From Hippophae tibetana (Eukaryota; Streptophyta; Magnoliopsida; Rosales; Elaeagnaceae): a stretch of 64,000 bases of DNA. The position numbers were made by a program, and so were the translations under genes. Numbering within the stretch: position 1 is the first letter of the stretch; every line of letters begins with the position of its first letter. Shown in pieces: positions 1 to 10,331 of this stretch. The notes under the pieces were generated by a model. It did no database searches. It had not been told where the DNA came from and worked only from the letters and a program-made list of their open reading frames with translations. The stretch spans positions 15,999,001 to 16,063,000 of the forward strand of contig CM072807.1 in NCBI GenBank assembly GCA_037013495.1. The letters are read 5' to 3'.

Positions 1-59
1 AAAGAGAGGAATCAAAATTCTCTCCCCCTTAAAAAATTCTGATTCCATTTTCATCTCAA

Positions 60-545
60 TTTTTTTTTTCCAATTTTAACTCAACTCCAAATATAACTTT
101 AAATCCTAAACCCTAAACCCCCCTTAAATACTAAACCCTAAACCCTAAATTCCAAATCTCAAAACCCTATTTAAAAATAATAATTTTAATCATAAATCTT
201 AACCCACAAATATAACCCTAAATCCTAAACCTAAACCCTAAACCCTAAATTCCAAATCTCAAATCCTAAAATCCAAAACCCTATTTAAAAATAATAATTT
301 TAACCATAAATCTTAACTCACAAATATAACCCTAAATCCTAAATCTCAAATCCTAAAACCCTATTTAGAAAAATAATAATTTTAACACTTAACCTTAATC
401 CACAAATATAACCCAAAATCATATTTAAAAAAATAATAATTTTAACCCTAAACCTTAACCCATAAATATAACTAAACCCTAACTTCTTAAATCCCAAACC
501 TCAAACCTCAAAACCCTAAACTCTAATCCCTATTTAGAAAAAATA
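60..545. repeat. Degenerate telomere-like tandem repeat
   Basis: The stretch is built from many copies of CCCTAAA and its one- or two-base variants, the plant telomere heptamer read on the C-rich strand. It has a higher order: a block starting near ACAAATATAAC, followed by CCCTAAA-like units, then CCCTATTTA and AATAATAATTTTAA, recurs about five times (starts near 86, 205, 320, 401 and 461). Block length varies from about 60 to 118 bases. The strong degeneracy and internal setting point to an interstitial repeat rather than a chromosome end, although the window edge cuts it off on the left. Confidence 0.75.
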
Positions 546-1640
546 ATAGTTTTAATAATATATTTTACTTTTAAGTAATAATTATTTAGCAAAAATAATA
601 ATTTTAATAATGTATTTTATCTGACGAAAAATAATAATTAAATGATTTCTTCTTTGATTCTAGTGATCAAACCAAACAAAACTTTTTCATTTCCTTTCCT
701 TTATATTTTATTCTCATTCTCATTCTAGCTACGTTATGTGAATCAAACGACACCTAAGACATACATAAGTGAGAGGGTCATGTCACCTCAATTTTTTAAT
801 AATTTTTTTTATTGTATTATAAATGTCTCTTTATTTTACAAAATTATATAATAGTATATACTCTTAAGTTTATTATTTAAATATTATTTTTCTTTTTCTT
901 TTGTTATACTACGTATTCATTTACATTATTCATATATTTTTTATTTTTATTTTATTATTATACAAATTTTACTAACTAGATTTTAATAGAGTGATAATTG
1001 TTCAATATCTTCTCATAAATTTTTAAAAACATTACATTAAATAATACCTAAAATTTATACATAATAACAAAAATAACACTCCTATAATATTAAACTAATT
1101 CAATTAGATGAAGTTCAACATTGAATTAGTTTAAATAATTGTAATTCAACTTGAATGACGTTCAATTAGACGAAATTTAATGTGAAATGATGGATCAAGC
1201 TTTTAAAAATGTAACTTCGTTGTTGTCTTTAAATTTTACTAATTTAATTTTCATTTCTTAAAAAATAATGCATTTTATCTTGCATGTAATTTAACTATTT
1301 CGTATAACACCACATATGGTTATATAAATATGCATTATTATTTATACCATATAATATTGATATTATTTATTTTTTTACATGCTTGAATTTTTTACATATT
1401 TATTATAATTTATGTTGTTTAATTTTTTTTGCTCGTATGAACATTAATATTGATTGTGATTAGTTGTATATTTATAACGTGTTATATTTGATTATTTATT
1501 TAAATCTTAATAATTATATATTTTGATTTTTAAAAAAAGTAAATATATATTTTTTAAATTATAATAAAAATGTATAAAATTTCAAAAAATAGAATAGAAA
1601 ATACAATCTAAATTATTGACTCATACCATGTCTTTAAAAC
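546..1640. other. AT-rich intergenic DNA, no gene seen
   Basis: No coding pattern is visible. A segment near 700-750 (ending around AATCAAACGACACCT) looks like the end of a small transposon, but I could not find its partner end. The segment 960-1210 is listed separately as a dispersed repeat. Confidence 0.5.
960..1210 (-). repeat. Dispersed repeat, copy 1 (inverted relative to 9560-9790)
   Basis: The core (about 1040-1190) contains the motif GTAATTCAACTTGAATGACG and a near-palindromic flank built on CAATTAGA. Its reverse complement aligns with 9600-9710, sharing the GAATTACAATTATTTA core and the flank GTGTTATTTTTGTTAT. Two copies in opposite orientation suggest a MITE-like or LTR-derived dispersed element. 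Exact ends were not determined. Confidence 0.5.
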
Positions 1641-1797
1641 AAGATTCACATTTCCATTCTCCATATTACCGATTATCGAGAAGCAAGCGAAAGGACACAA
1701 ATGTCTCTTGACGTTAAATACAGATAGTGAAAAGACCTATATGTAGTTTGCAGTCTTGGTGGGAAATCTTAAAGTTAAAGTCAAGACGCGCAAAATC

Positions 1798-2076
1798 TGT
1801 TAAAAATAGAAAAGCTTAAGAACAAATATGGAATTGGGAAAAATCACGCTCTACACTATTTGAGAACAAACCCGGCTAATATATAGCCTTAAAGAACAAA
1901 TTGAAACAAAAGAAAATAATAGCTTACTAACAATATAGTATAACTAAATCAAACAACTAATTATCCCTTGACAATAGGGATTTATTTCTGAGTGGAAACT
2001 GACCACTAATAACATTCTAATTCCACTAACAACACCCTAACGACTAACCAAAATGCTAACAAAACGAACACTAACA
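1798..2076 (-). repeat. Copia 3' LTR (left copy)
   Basis: This 279-base copy starts TGTTAAAAAT and ends ACTAACA just before the polypurine tract. It is about 66 bases longer than the right LTR. The extra piece lies between short CACTAA repeats near its end (around 2008-2076). The right LTR therefore probably lost this stretch by recombination between the short repeats. Confidence 0.88.
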
Positions 2077-2090
2077 ATTCCCCCCTTAAA
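2077..2090 (-). promoter_or_regulatory. Copia polypurine tract
   Basis: The plus strand reads ATTCCCCCCTT directly after the left LTR; on the element strand this is a purine run of As and six Gs. It is the expected plus-strand DNA priming site immediately upstream of a 3' LTR, and it fixes the minus orientation. Confidence 0.85.
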
Positions 2091-2149
2091 CGAAATGTTG
2101 CTATAAGTTGCACTCAGTTTATATCCTTCACAGAATAGACTCCCAATAG

Positions 2150-3560
2150 CCATCGCAGCTTCAAAAAAACATTTAACTTCAATGGTCTAGTCATCACATC
2201 AACCAACTGTTCTTATGTGCCACAATGCACCAACTCCACAGTACCAACCTTGGTGAGCTCGCGAAGGAAATAGAAACACACATCTACATGCTTACTACAA
2301 ACATCCATTACTAGGTTCTTTGATAGTTTAATTGTAGAGTTACTATCACAGTGAATAATCGTTGGCTTGCCTTGATTATGACTTAGTTTTTCCAACACCC
2401 TTTTCAATGATACTGCTTGGCATACACACAAAGTTACTGCGATGAATTATGCCTTTGTGGAGAATAGACTTACTATTGGTTGCTTCTTGGATGACCATGA
2501 TATTGCTCCTGAACTCAATAAGAACACATAACCTAAAGTACTCTTTCTTTCATCCAATTCTCCAGTATGATCATTGTCCATGTAAGTAACAAGTTCATCA
2601 TCTCCTCCCTTCCTATAAAGAATACCAAACTCAGTTCTTCCCTACAAGTATACCTACTAATAAGACTCATCATAAACATTATGTCTGGTTGAGTAGTTGT
2701 GAGATACATGAGGCTACCCACAACCTGTTTATAGTAAGTCTTGTCCACCTTAACTCTATCTTCATCCTTCATGAGCTTAAAGCTAGTTACAATTGGATTA
2801 TGGATAGGATTACTTTTTTCATTTCAAACTGTTTTAGCACCTTCATTGCATACTTCTTTTGAATAATAAAAATACCATTTGATCTTTGCAAGACCTCAAG
2901 ACCAAGGAAATACCTCATCTTACCAAGATCTATCATGTCGAACTCATTCTTCATTGAATTTTTAAATTTTGTAAACATCAATTTATCATTTCCAGTAAAA
3001 ATGAGGTCATCAACATAAAGAATTACAATTAATATTTTTTTTTCTAGTCTTGATGAACAAGGTATGCTCATAATTATACTTCTAAAAACCTTCCTTTATA
3101 AAGTAGGCTTCTATATAGTTGTCCCATGCACGATGGGCTTGCTTAAGCCCATAGAGTGCCTTCTTTATTTTTTTAAACCTTATGCTCATGTCCTTTTTGC
3201 ACATAACTATAAGGTTGATCCATAAAAACTTGTTCATGCAACTCACCATGTAGAAATGCTAACTTTACGTCTAACTGGTAGAGGGTCCAGTTTCTTTGAG
3301 CTACAAGTGCTACCACTAAACGAATTGTCTCCATGCATGCCACAGGTACAAATACCTCATTATAGTCTACCACATGTTGTTGTGTGTAACCTTCTGTTAC
3401 AAGCCTAGCCTTATGTTTATCCACTTCTCCATTTTCATTTAGTTTAGTCTTATAAACCATTTCATTCCAACTGTTTTTCTTCCCTTAGGTAACTCTATTA
3501 ATTCCCACGTGCCATTTGTGTTGATTGCTTCTAGTTCCAAGTCCATGGTTGTCCTCCATT
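2150..3560 (-). pseudogene. Copia reverse transcriptase and RNase H (broken)
   Basis: Minus-strand fragments encode the end of pol. The stretch 3173-3460 carries the N-terminal RT region with KARLVTEGYTQ and QLDVKLAFLHGELHE, close to the Copia consensus KARLVAKGYTQ and LDVKTAFLHGELEE. The stretch 2787-3071 has the catalytic YVDD box (near 3005-3020), followed by LIFTGND and LGKMRYFLGLEV. The stretch 2213-2431 has the RNase H signature HCDSNSTIKLSKN (consensus DSQSAI) and SKHVDV. The parts lie in different frames separated by stops, so the enzyme is not expressed as one protein. Confidence 0.93.
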
Positions 3561-3899
3561 TTTCACTTTTCACTGCATCTTCAAAATGAATAGGATCGGT
3601 AGCTACAAATAAGGCCAAAAGAGTTGTATTATCTTTTTTAGAAAGTCCTTCTCATGTGTCATAGTCTCTCATCCAAGTAGGTGGTCTCCTAATCCTCCCT
3701 ACAGGTGGGCTAAGAGAGTTATCTTCAGTCATAAAATCAAAGGAAAAATTATCCTCTTCTGGTTCTATATCAACTTCAAGATCAGATTCAGTCCCCTTTT
3801 CAATTTCATCCAACATAGCAATTTCCTCTTCAAGATCACCCCATTCTAAGTTACATATAAGGGATTCTTCATAAGGCTTATCCCAGTCCCAAGGCTTAT

Positions 3900-5190
3900 C
3901 CTCTTCGAATACAACATCTGTATTGATGATGATTCTCTATGAAATTGGATCATAGAGTCTATACTCTTCACTGACTCCCAGTAGAAAACAACTCAAACTC
4001 TTATCATCCAACTTTAGTTCTTTTAGCATCAGGCACATGAACATGAGAGAGATAGCCAAAAACTCTAAGGTGTGCAACTGAATGCTTGATTCCACTCCAA
4101 TCTTCTTTTAGAGTCTAATTTTGTACTGCTAATATGAGACTGCGATTCAAGACATGTATTGTCTAGTTGACTACTTCAGGTCAAAATTTTATGGGGACTT
4201 TCTTCTCTAAAATCATACTCCAAACCACATTCATAATAGTTCTATTCTTTCGTTTCGTAACACCATTTGTTGTGGCGTGTATGCAGTTGTCAATTGTCTT
4301 TGTATACCATGTATATCACAGAAAGTGGTGAACTTTTGTGATGTAAATTCGCCTATTCAATCAGTACGTAAGGCTCTAATGGATGAGTTTGTTTCTTTCT
4401 CAACATGTGTCTTAAATCTTTGAAAAATAACGACTTCTGATTTTTCTATTAAGAAATAAACCCATATTTTTCTACTAAAGTCATCAATGAAGGTGATCAA
4501 ATACCTTTTCTTGCTGTTAGAAATGGGTTTGATCGGTCCACAAATATCAGCATGCACATATGTGAAGCTCGCCAAGTGCTTTTCTTTGGAAATGAGTACC
4601 TTTGTTGCTTTCCCACCAAACAATCCTTACATAGACTTAAAGAAGACTTGAGCTGTGGTAAACCATCCACCATTTTTTCTGTTTTAGAGTCTTTAATCCC
4701 TCAAAGCTCAAATGTCCATATCTGTAGTGCCAAAGTTGTATTATATCATCCGTAATTGTATTAAAACAAGTGGATGTTATAGGATGAAAGATAGAATGCA
4801 GTATACACATCGAATTTGAAGACATCTTCATCTCCATGATTATGCCTCTCTAAGGATGAAACAATTTACACTTTCCATTTTGCAACAAAATGGTAAGCCC
4901 TTTTTTTCTTGTAATTGCCCAATACTTAATAAGTCATTTTTCAACTCTGGCACATAAAATAATCTTGTCATGATCTATGCTATTCCATTCACTTGCAATC
5001 GTACATAACCCTTTCCTGTTATCATCATGCTTGAATTGTTCCCCAGTTTCACTGAATCTCTAAAACTTTCATCAAAGTCTGAGAAGTATTCCTTCTTTCC
5101 ACACATATGATTGCTAAAACTTGAGTCAAGGAACCATATATCTTCTATATGGCCCTGATTCATACTCATATAAGCCATCAACAACATTTC
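3900..5190 (-). pseudogene. Copia protease, GAG-pre-integrase and integrase (broken)
   Basis: The stretch 4975-5187 encodes the aspartic protease start, WFLDSSFSNHM. The family active site is D-S/T-G, so the glycine has become serine. The stretch 4637-4837 holds the GAG-pre-integrase zinc region LWHYRYGHLSFEGL. The stretch 4357-4623 holds the integrase core, with HADICGPI and FIDDFSRKIWVYFL and a final RALRTD, where catalytic Asp residues are visible. The frames are interrupted by stops. From 3560 to 4350 the frame is too broken to assign motifs with care. Confidence 0.88.
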
Positions 5191-5194
5191 TTCT

Positions 5195-6060
5195 TAAGTT
5201 TTTTGCATAATTGGCCTCTTTTTCCTTGTTTGGTCATTCCCATTGAAAATTCCCCAACTTATGAAAATTATAGCATTCCACTATGGCCTTCATAAAGTTT
5301 TGTTTGCCTCATCCTCTTCCTCTACCTCTAAAACTTCCACGACCTCGACCCCTTCTTCTATGTTGATCTCTATGAGTAACTTTCAAAGCATGTTCTTCTT
5401 CAACATGAGAACTCATGTGTTATTTATGCATAAGCATGCTGCTTTGCAACTCATCAATGGTTAAGGTGTATGTATCCTTAGACTTTTCAATGGAACACAT
5501 GACATAATAAAATTTGAGAGTCATGGATCACAGAATCTTTTTAACCACTATAACATCTCCCTTGTTCTCACCATTTATTTACATCTTGTTGGCTATGGTA
5601 AGGGTTCAAGCAAAATATTCATTGATAGATTATCCACCTTTCATTTGAAGAAGTTTGAACTCCTTTCTGAAAGCTTGCAAGTATGCACGTTTTACTCTAG
5701 TTGTACCTTGATATTTCTGCTTTAATAAATCCCATATACTCTTCATTGTATCCTTGTTAAGGTTTGTCTCCAAGACTGAATGATCTAATGCTTGAAATAG
5801 ATAGTTCTTAGCTTTTAAGTCTTTTAATTTTTGATCATCAATGTTCTTCCTCTACGTATCTGAGAGGGAAATGCTTTCTGTTATTGTAGGAATCCCATTT
5901 TCCACCAAGCTCTAATGCTCCTTTGAACGTAAGAAGTTTTCCATGAGCATAGCTCAATAATCATAATGTCTATCAAATTTCGGGACTACTGGATGCACAA
6001 AGGCATTGTCTACCATCGTACTTTGATTTCTACCCACGTAGAAGAATGTTGCTTCTAATG
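5195..6060 (-). pseudogene. Copia gag remnant with damaged zinc knuckle
   Basis: The region between protease and primer binding site is where gag lies in Copia elements. On the minus strand at 5237-5277 it encodes CYNFHKLGNFQWE followed by a TGA stop. This is recognisably the nucleocapsid CCHC knuckle (CX2CX4HX4C). The second Cys has become Phe, the His has become Asn, and the last Cys codon is a stop. The rest is frameshifted, and I identify it by position more than by sequence. Confidence 0.75.
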
Positions 6061-6080
6061 TTAACCAGGTCATACGATGG

Positions 6081-6093
6081 GGCTCTGTTACCA
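6081..6093 (-). promoter_or_regulatory. Copia primer binding site
   Basis: On the element strand this reads TGGTAACAGAGCC, two bases inside the 5' LTR. It matches the usual Copia site for initiator methionine tRNA (TGGTATCAGAGC) with one difference. It sets the 5' LTR as the right-hand copy. Confidence 0.88.
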
Positions 6094-6095
6094 AA

Positions 6096-6308
6096 TGTTA
6101 AAAATAAAAAAGCTTTGGAACAGATATGGAATTGAGAGAAATCACACTCTACACTATTTGAGAACAAATCCGACTAATATATAGCCTTAAAGAACAAATC
6201 AAAACAAAAAAAATAACAGCCCATTAACAATATGGTATGACTAAATCAGACAATTAATCATCCCTTGATAATAGGGATTTATTATTGAGTGAAAAGTGAC
6301 CACTAACA
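6096..6308 (-). repeat. Copia 5' LTR (right copy)
   Basis: This 213-base copy aligns over its whole length with 1798-2015 plus the last bases of the left LTR. It lacks an internal stretch of about 66 bases present in the left copy. Its outer edge is 82 bases upstream of the ATG of the NRPB12-like gene, so LTR signals lie in that gene's promoter or 5' leader. Confidence 0.88.
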
Positions 6309-6390
6309 AAAGCTAGGGCAGAAAAGATGGGGAAACGCACAAAACACTTATTTGAAGGCTCTTGCATTGCTAGCCGTTAGGTTCTGACTG

Positions 6391-8540
6391 ATGGATTCTC
6401 AGCCAGAGCTAGTTAGCTACGTTTGTAGAGGTACACCTTTGTAATTTTATGTTTGTTTGTCAAGAAAATTCAAGAAGATATACTAATAAAATATGTGTTC
6501 CTAATTCTTAATGTGTTGATATGATGTTATAAGTGTAGATTATAGTAAGGAGAACACTCTAAAGCCTGGTGATGTGATTAAGTGCCTAGAGTGTGGTTAA
6601 TGTATCTTGTACAAAAAGCGCACCCATCGTAGTATGTTCTCTTTCTCTTCTACTCATACCGCATTTTACTTTCTTATTTTCCTTTCTTGGATTCTGATTT
6701 ATATATAACATGTGATTTTGCAAATTTTTTTATGTATCGACTTAATTTTGTAAATTCTTAGAAATATAAAGTAGTAGTTATTTAATTTCTCGAAGGATCA
6801 AATGATTTAATTATGTGGCATAATTCTTAGAAATATTAGAGAATTTTTTCAATACTTCAATAGTACATACTTACTTATAGAGATAGAAATAGATATAAAA
6901 TACATCTAAAGGTGAGAGAATTATGGGGTCATTAATATATGGATAAGTATGAGTTGTTGAGTATAGCTATCTCATCAGTAGTACCAACCTATCACTATTC
7001 TTGGAGTATATACAAAGTTTTCTATATATGAAATTTTATTTTTGACACCTTTTAGGAAAAAACATATGTTTATTTTTTTTATAACGTAAAAAAACATGTT
7101 TTTTAATGTTATAAGAAAATGAATATATGTTTTTTTAACTACGAGATCAAAAGTAAAACTAGTTAAATAATTAGGTTATTTATGAACTAGGGATCGAATT
7201 TGCTTATGTGATTTAAATGATTTGGATTTAATTTGGTGGTATTAATCATGGGTTCGTTGTTTTAGTAATACCATAATTTTACTTTTAGTATCATTTTTTA
7301 CCTAAATTTTGAAGTGGTATCTTTGTGATACCTCCATTTAAAAAATGTATCAATTTGATGCATTTTTTTATTTAATTGAATTTTTTTCACATATACAGTA
7401 ATACAGTTGCGATATTCAAAGATATTTTTGGATAATCAATTAATTGATTATCTCAAAATACCTTTTGAATAACGTTTAATTTATTTATTTATCCAAAAAT
7501 ATCTTTTGAATATCGCAAGTGTATTATTGAATATGTGAAAAATCTTCAATTAAATGATAAATTACATTAAATTTGTACATTTTTTTAAATGAAAGTACCA
7601 CTAATGTACTACCTCAAAATCCGAGTAAAAAAAGATACCAAAAATAAAATAATGGTACTACTAAGGTAGCAAACCTGTGATGGTGGCTCAGATTTTAAGT
7701 AATCAACTTGGATTTAGGGTTGGAAGATTATGAGTAGTCGGATGTGTCATCTTTACTCTTTAGTTTACTCGTTCTGTTTTAGTTGATTGTGATAAATTAG
7801 ATATGAAATTTGGGCTTATAGTGAAGTTTGTTTGATGCTTATAGTGTGCCCTAGAGAAGAGGTTAACAAAAAAAGGTTTGGTATCTGCCTTTCTGTTTGA
7901 ATTTAGTGTTTTCAAGTTCTAATTTTAACATTAAGGTAGCTACCAGTTCAGAACAAATTGTATGTGAGTTGAGTCTGCTAGTAGAGATTCAATTGACTTT
8001 TATCACCAAGGGATGGAGGAATGGAGACACGGGTTGTTCTTCTGTAATAAGTGGCAGATTGGATAACTTAACTTTGAAATGAACATAAAACTTGGGAAGC
8101 AAATCTTTCCGGATGATAGTCTCTTCAACTCTTAGGGATGTGGTGGGCTTACTTTTATGATTTATCGAATATTTCAACTTTGGTTGCGCATTGAGCCGGT
8201 ATACTTTTGATTGCTTAGATTCGTGCCAGGGATCTATTATAAAATTCTCATAGAACATGCTTTAACTAAGATATCTGATGGGGGGAAGAAGTAAATTTTC
8301 TTTCAAATACTATTGGCCATTGTTTTGTTTTTACTGTTGCTACCCTGTTTGCGTTTTCCTAGTGCTTATTGGTTGATGAGGGGCAATAGTTCCAACTTGG
8401 TGGTCATAAATTGTTGTCACAACTAAAGCTACATTTTTATTTCTCTTGAAGAAGAATATGCATATTAGGTGTTCCATACTTACCAGCAATTTTCTAATGT
8501 GACTCTTATTGTTGCAGTTGTTCAGTATGAAGCACGTTGA
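6391..8540 (+). pseudogene. RNA polymerase subunit 12 (NRPB12/RPABC4)-like pseudogene
   Basis: Three exons join in frame: 6391-6430, 6539-6631 and 8518-8540, with GT donors at 6431 and 6632 and AG acceptors at 6537-6538 and 8516-8517. The spliced frame has 51 codons, the length of plant NRPB12, the small zinc-binding subunit shared by RNA polymerases II, IV and V and also used by I and III. Recognisable blocks are MDSQPELVSYVC, ENTLKPGDVIKC, ILYKKRTHR and IVQYEAR before TGA. Two changes look fatal: codon 34 (normally Tyr) is TAA, and codon 15 (a zinc-binding Cys) is Tyr. Other departures from family residues are Gly13 to Arg, Gly16 to Ser, Arg30 to Leu, Arg35 to Cys and Arg43 to His. Retained introns show a genomic duplicate rather than a processed copy. 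A Copia element lies 82 bases upstream. The gene is essential in eukaryotes, so an intact copy should exist elsewhere. Confidence 0.9.
7257..7673. mobile_element. Foldback MITE in intron 2 of the NRPB12-like gene
   Basis: The two ends are long imperfect inverted repeats. TTAGTAATACCATAATTTTA near 7262 matches the reverse complement of the region ending near 7664 (TAAAATAATGGTACTACTAA). The similarity continues for about 110 bases, through TTTTTAC, a GTATC motif and CATTTAAAAAAATG. A second palindrome around 7400-7530 repeats GATATTCAAAGATATTTTTGGATAA and its complement. No coding potential is seen. The target duplication was not resolved, so the ends are approximate and the superfamily is unassigned. 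Confidence 0.7.
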
Positions 8541-10331
8541 GAAGATAATTCCCGAGAAATTGGCACACAATAGCAGTCAAACTGTGTGATCTGTGCATGT
8601 TTTGTTGCCATTACGCTTTATGGTTCTATATAAACAGAGAAGTTAATAGTATGTTTTAGTTTTAACTGTAGTTGGATAACTAATTGGTGTTCGTCTTGTG
8701 TGGCAATAACTACTATGTAAGCAATTTTCAGTTCATTGCAGTTATTGTCTCCAACTGAAATAGCATTCTGGTAACCTCATGTAATTTGATATAATCTATA
8801 AGTCATGTTTGTTTCAAAATATGATTAGAATGGTAATAGTAATAAAAAATAAGGGTGTATTTACTTATAAGGAAAGGATATGAGTAAAATTCTCATTCTT
8901 ATGTTTACTTTCCAAATATATGGCATATAATATGGTATAAAGGGAATAATAAGAGCTACAAATTTTGGAATCATTGTTATTGATTATTCACAACACTTTC
9001 ATAGTATTGATTCTTTTTTCCAAATTCATAATTTACGATTCTAAAATTATTTTACTTTTAGTATTTTATTTTATTTTTCATTTGTTATTATTATTTTTAA
9101 AAATGATATTTAAATAAATTAATATTTTTAATTTTGGTTTATTACAATTTTTAGCAAACACAAGGAATGATTTTTAATTTCAATTCCAATCGAGTTTCAT
9201 TATGTATTAATAAATGCATTTTGAATTCAGTGAGAACAATAATATTATTTTTATTTTTATTTGAGTAATGAAATTAAGAATAAAATTAAAAATAAAAAAT
9301 ATTTTTTTATAACTTCTAAATGAGAGAAAAAAAAAAGATAAGACAATAATGCTAAGAAAATAATGCATTCTGGCGTGTTTCTAAGTGTTGTATCAATGAG
9401 TTTTGTTGATACTAAAAGAATATTTTTTTATCTTATTCCGGATTAATAATTAAACCAAACATAGAAACATTAAAATACTTTTTAAAAAAATAACAAAAAT
9501 AATATTTTTAAAACTTAAAATCACAAAAATTATATCACTTATGTCTACCTCATATATTTTCACTATTAAAAAAAATTACTAAGTAATTTCATGTTAATGA
9601 TCATCCAATTAACCAACATTCAAATTGAATTACAATTATTTAGACACATTCAACGTTGAATGACATTCAATTAGATTTCATTTAATGTTATTAGGTGTTA
9701 TTTTTGTTATCTTAAGCTTTAAAGGTCTTATTTGTTGTAATTTTCTAATGATTTTCTATTATCATTCTTATTACTATAAACTAAACATTATCATAATGTT
9801 TTGACTCCTTTATTTTTATTTTTATTTTAATTTGGATTCCTTACATTACATTTTTCTTTATAATTTGGTTCCTTAATGGCATTTTTATGATTATGCAATC
9901 CAAAAAGAACATAGGAAGAGCTCTGTTTGGGCAATAGAGATAAGAATGCTACTACATCAAGTCAAATTCTTTCTTTTTCCAAACAAGTAATACTAATGTA
10001 GTTGTCAATTGTAGTGATCTAAAATGCATAAAAAACTAGGATATTTAATAACACTTTCATGTACAATTCCTATGTCAATTCAAAAATTTGCAAAATCAGG
10101 TTGATCCAACAGCTTGCTATAGAAGAACAACGGGACGTCGGATGTGGTTCCACAGACATCAAACATTTATTTGCAAGTTAGTGAAGTTTTTTGAATTTTG
10201 ATATACTAAACTGAAGTTGAAAACTTGTCTACAAGTTACCTGAAGAAAAGTTTTTGCAGCTTTGAAGTTTGTTACGCATTTCTTCATGTGTGATAATTGC
10301 ATTTAAAACAGAGATCATCGAGTCTAAATTC
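8541..10331. other. Convergent intergenic region
   Basis: The region separates the 3' end of the NRPB12-like pseudogene (+) from the 3' end of the S-acyltransferase gene (-). It is AT-rich with many short poly(A)/poly(T) runs. It contains one copy of a dispersed repeat (9560-9790) and probable 3' untranslated sequence of the S-acyltransferase in its last 100-250 bases. No further gene was seen. Confidence 0.5.
9560..9790 (+). repeat. Dispersed repeat, copy 2
   Basis: The segment contains CATTCAAATTGAATTACAATTATTTAG-like sequence, an internal palindrome (CATTCAACGTTGAATG), and GTGTTATTTTTGTTATC. It matches the reverse complement of the copy at 960-1210. Full ends are not clear; the element may extend left towards 8830. 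Confidence 0.5.

Larger units (their letters stand above)
1798..6308 (-). mobile_element. Ty1/Copia LTR retrotransposon, degenerate, with both LTRs
   Basis: The element lies on the minus strand between two related terminal repeats (1798-2076 and 6096-6308), each beginning TG and ending CA. Next to the right LTR is a tRNA-iMet-type primer binding site. Next to the left LTR is a polypurine tract (AAGGGGGGAAT on the minus strand). Flanking pentamers AAATC (1793-1797) and AAAGC (6309-6313) match at four of five bases and are a likely target duplication. The internal order gag, protease, integrase, reverse transcriptase, RNase H is the Copia order. Every open frame is short and broken, so the element cannot be autonomous. 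The two LTRs differ at roughly two dozen of about 205 aligned positions by eye, so the insertion is not recent. Confidence 0.93.

Noticed and set aside
60-545. Chromosome end (true telomere)
   Set aside because: The CCCTAAA units are too degenerate and mixed with other sequence; a true telomere would be a nearly perfect array.
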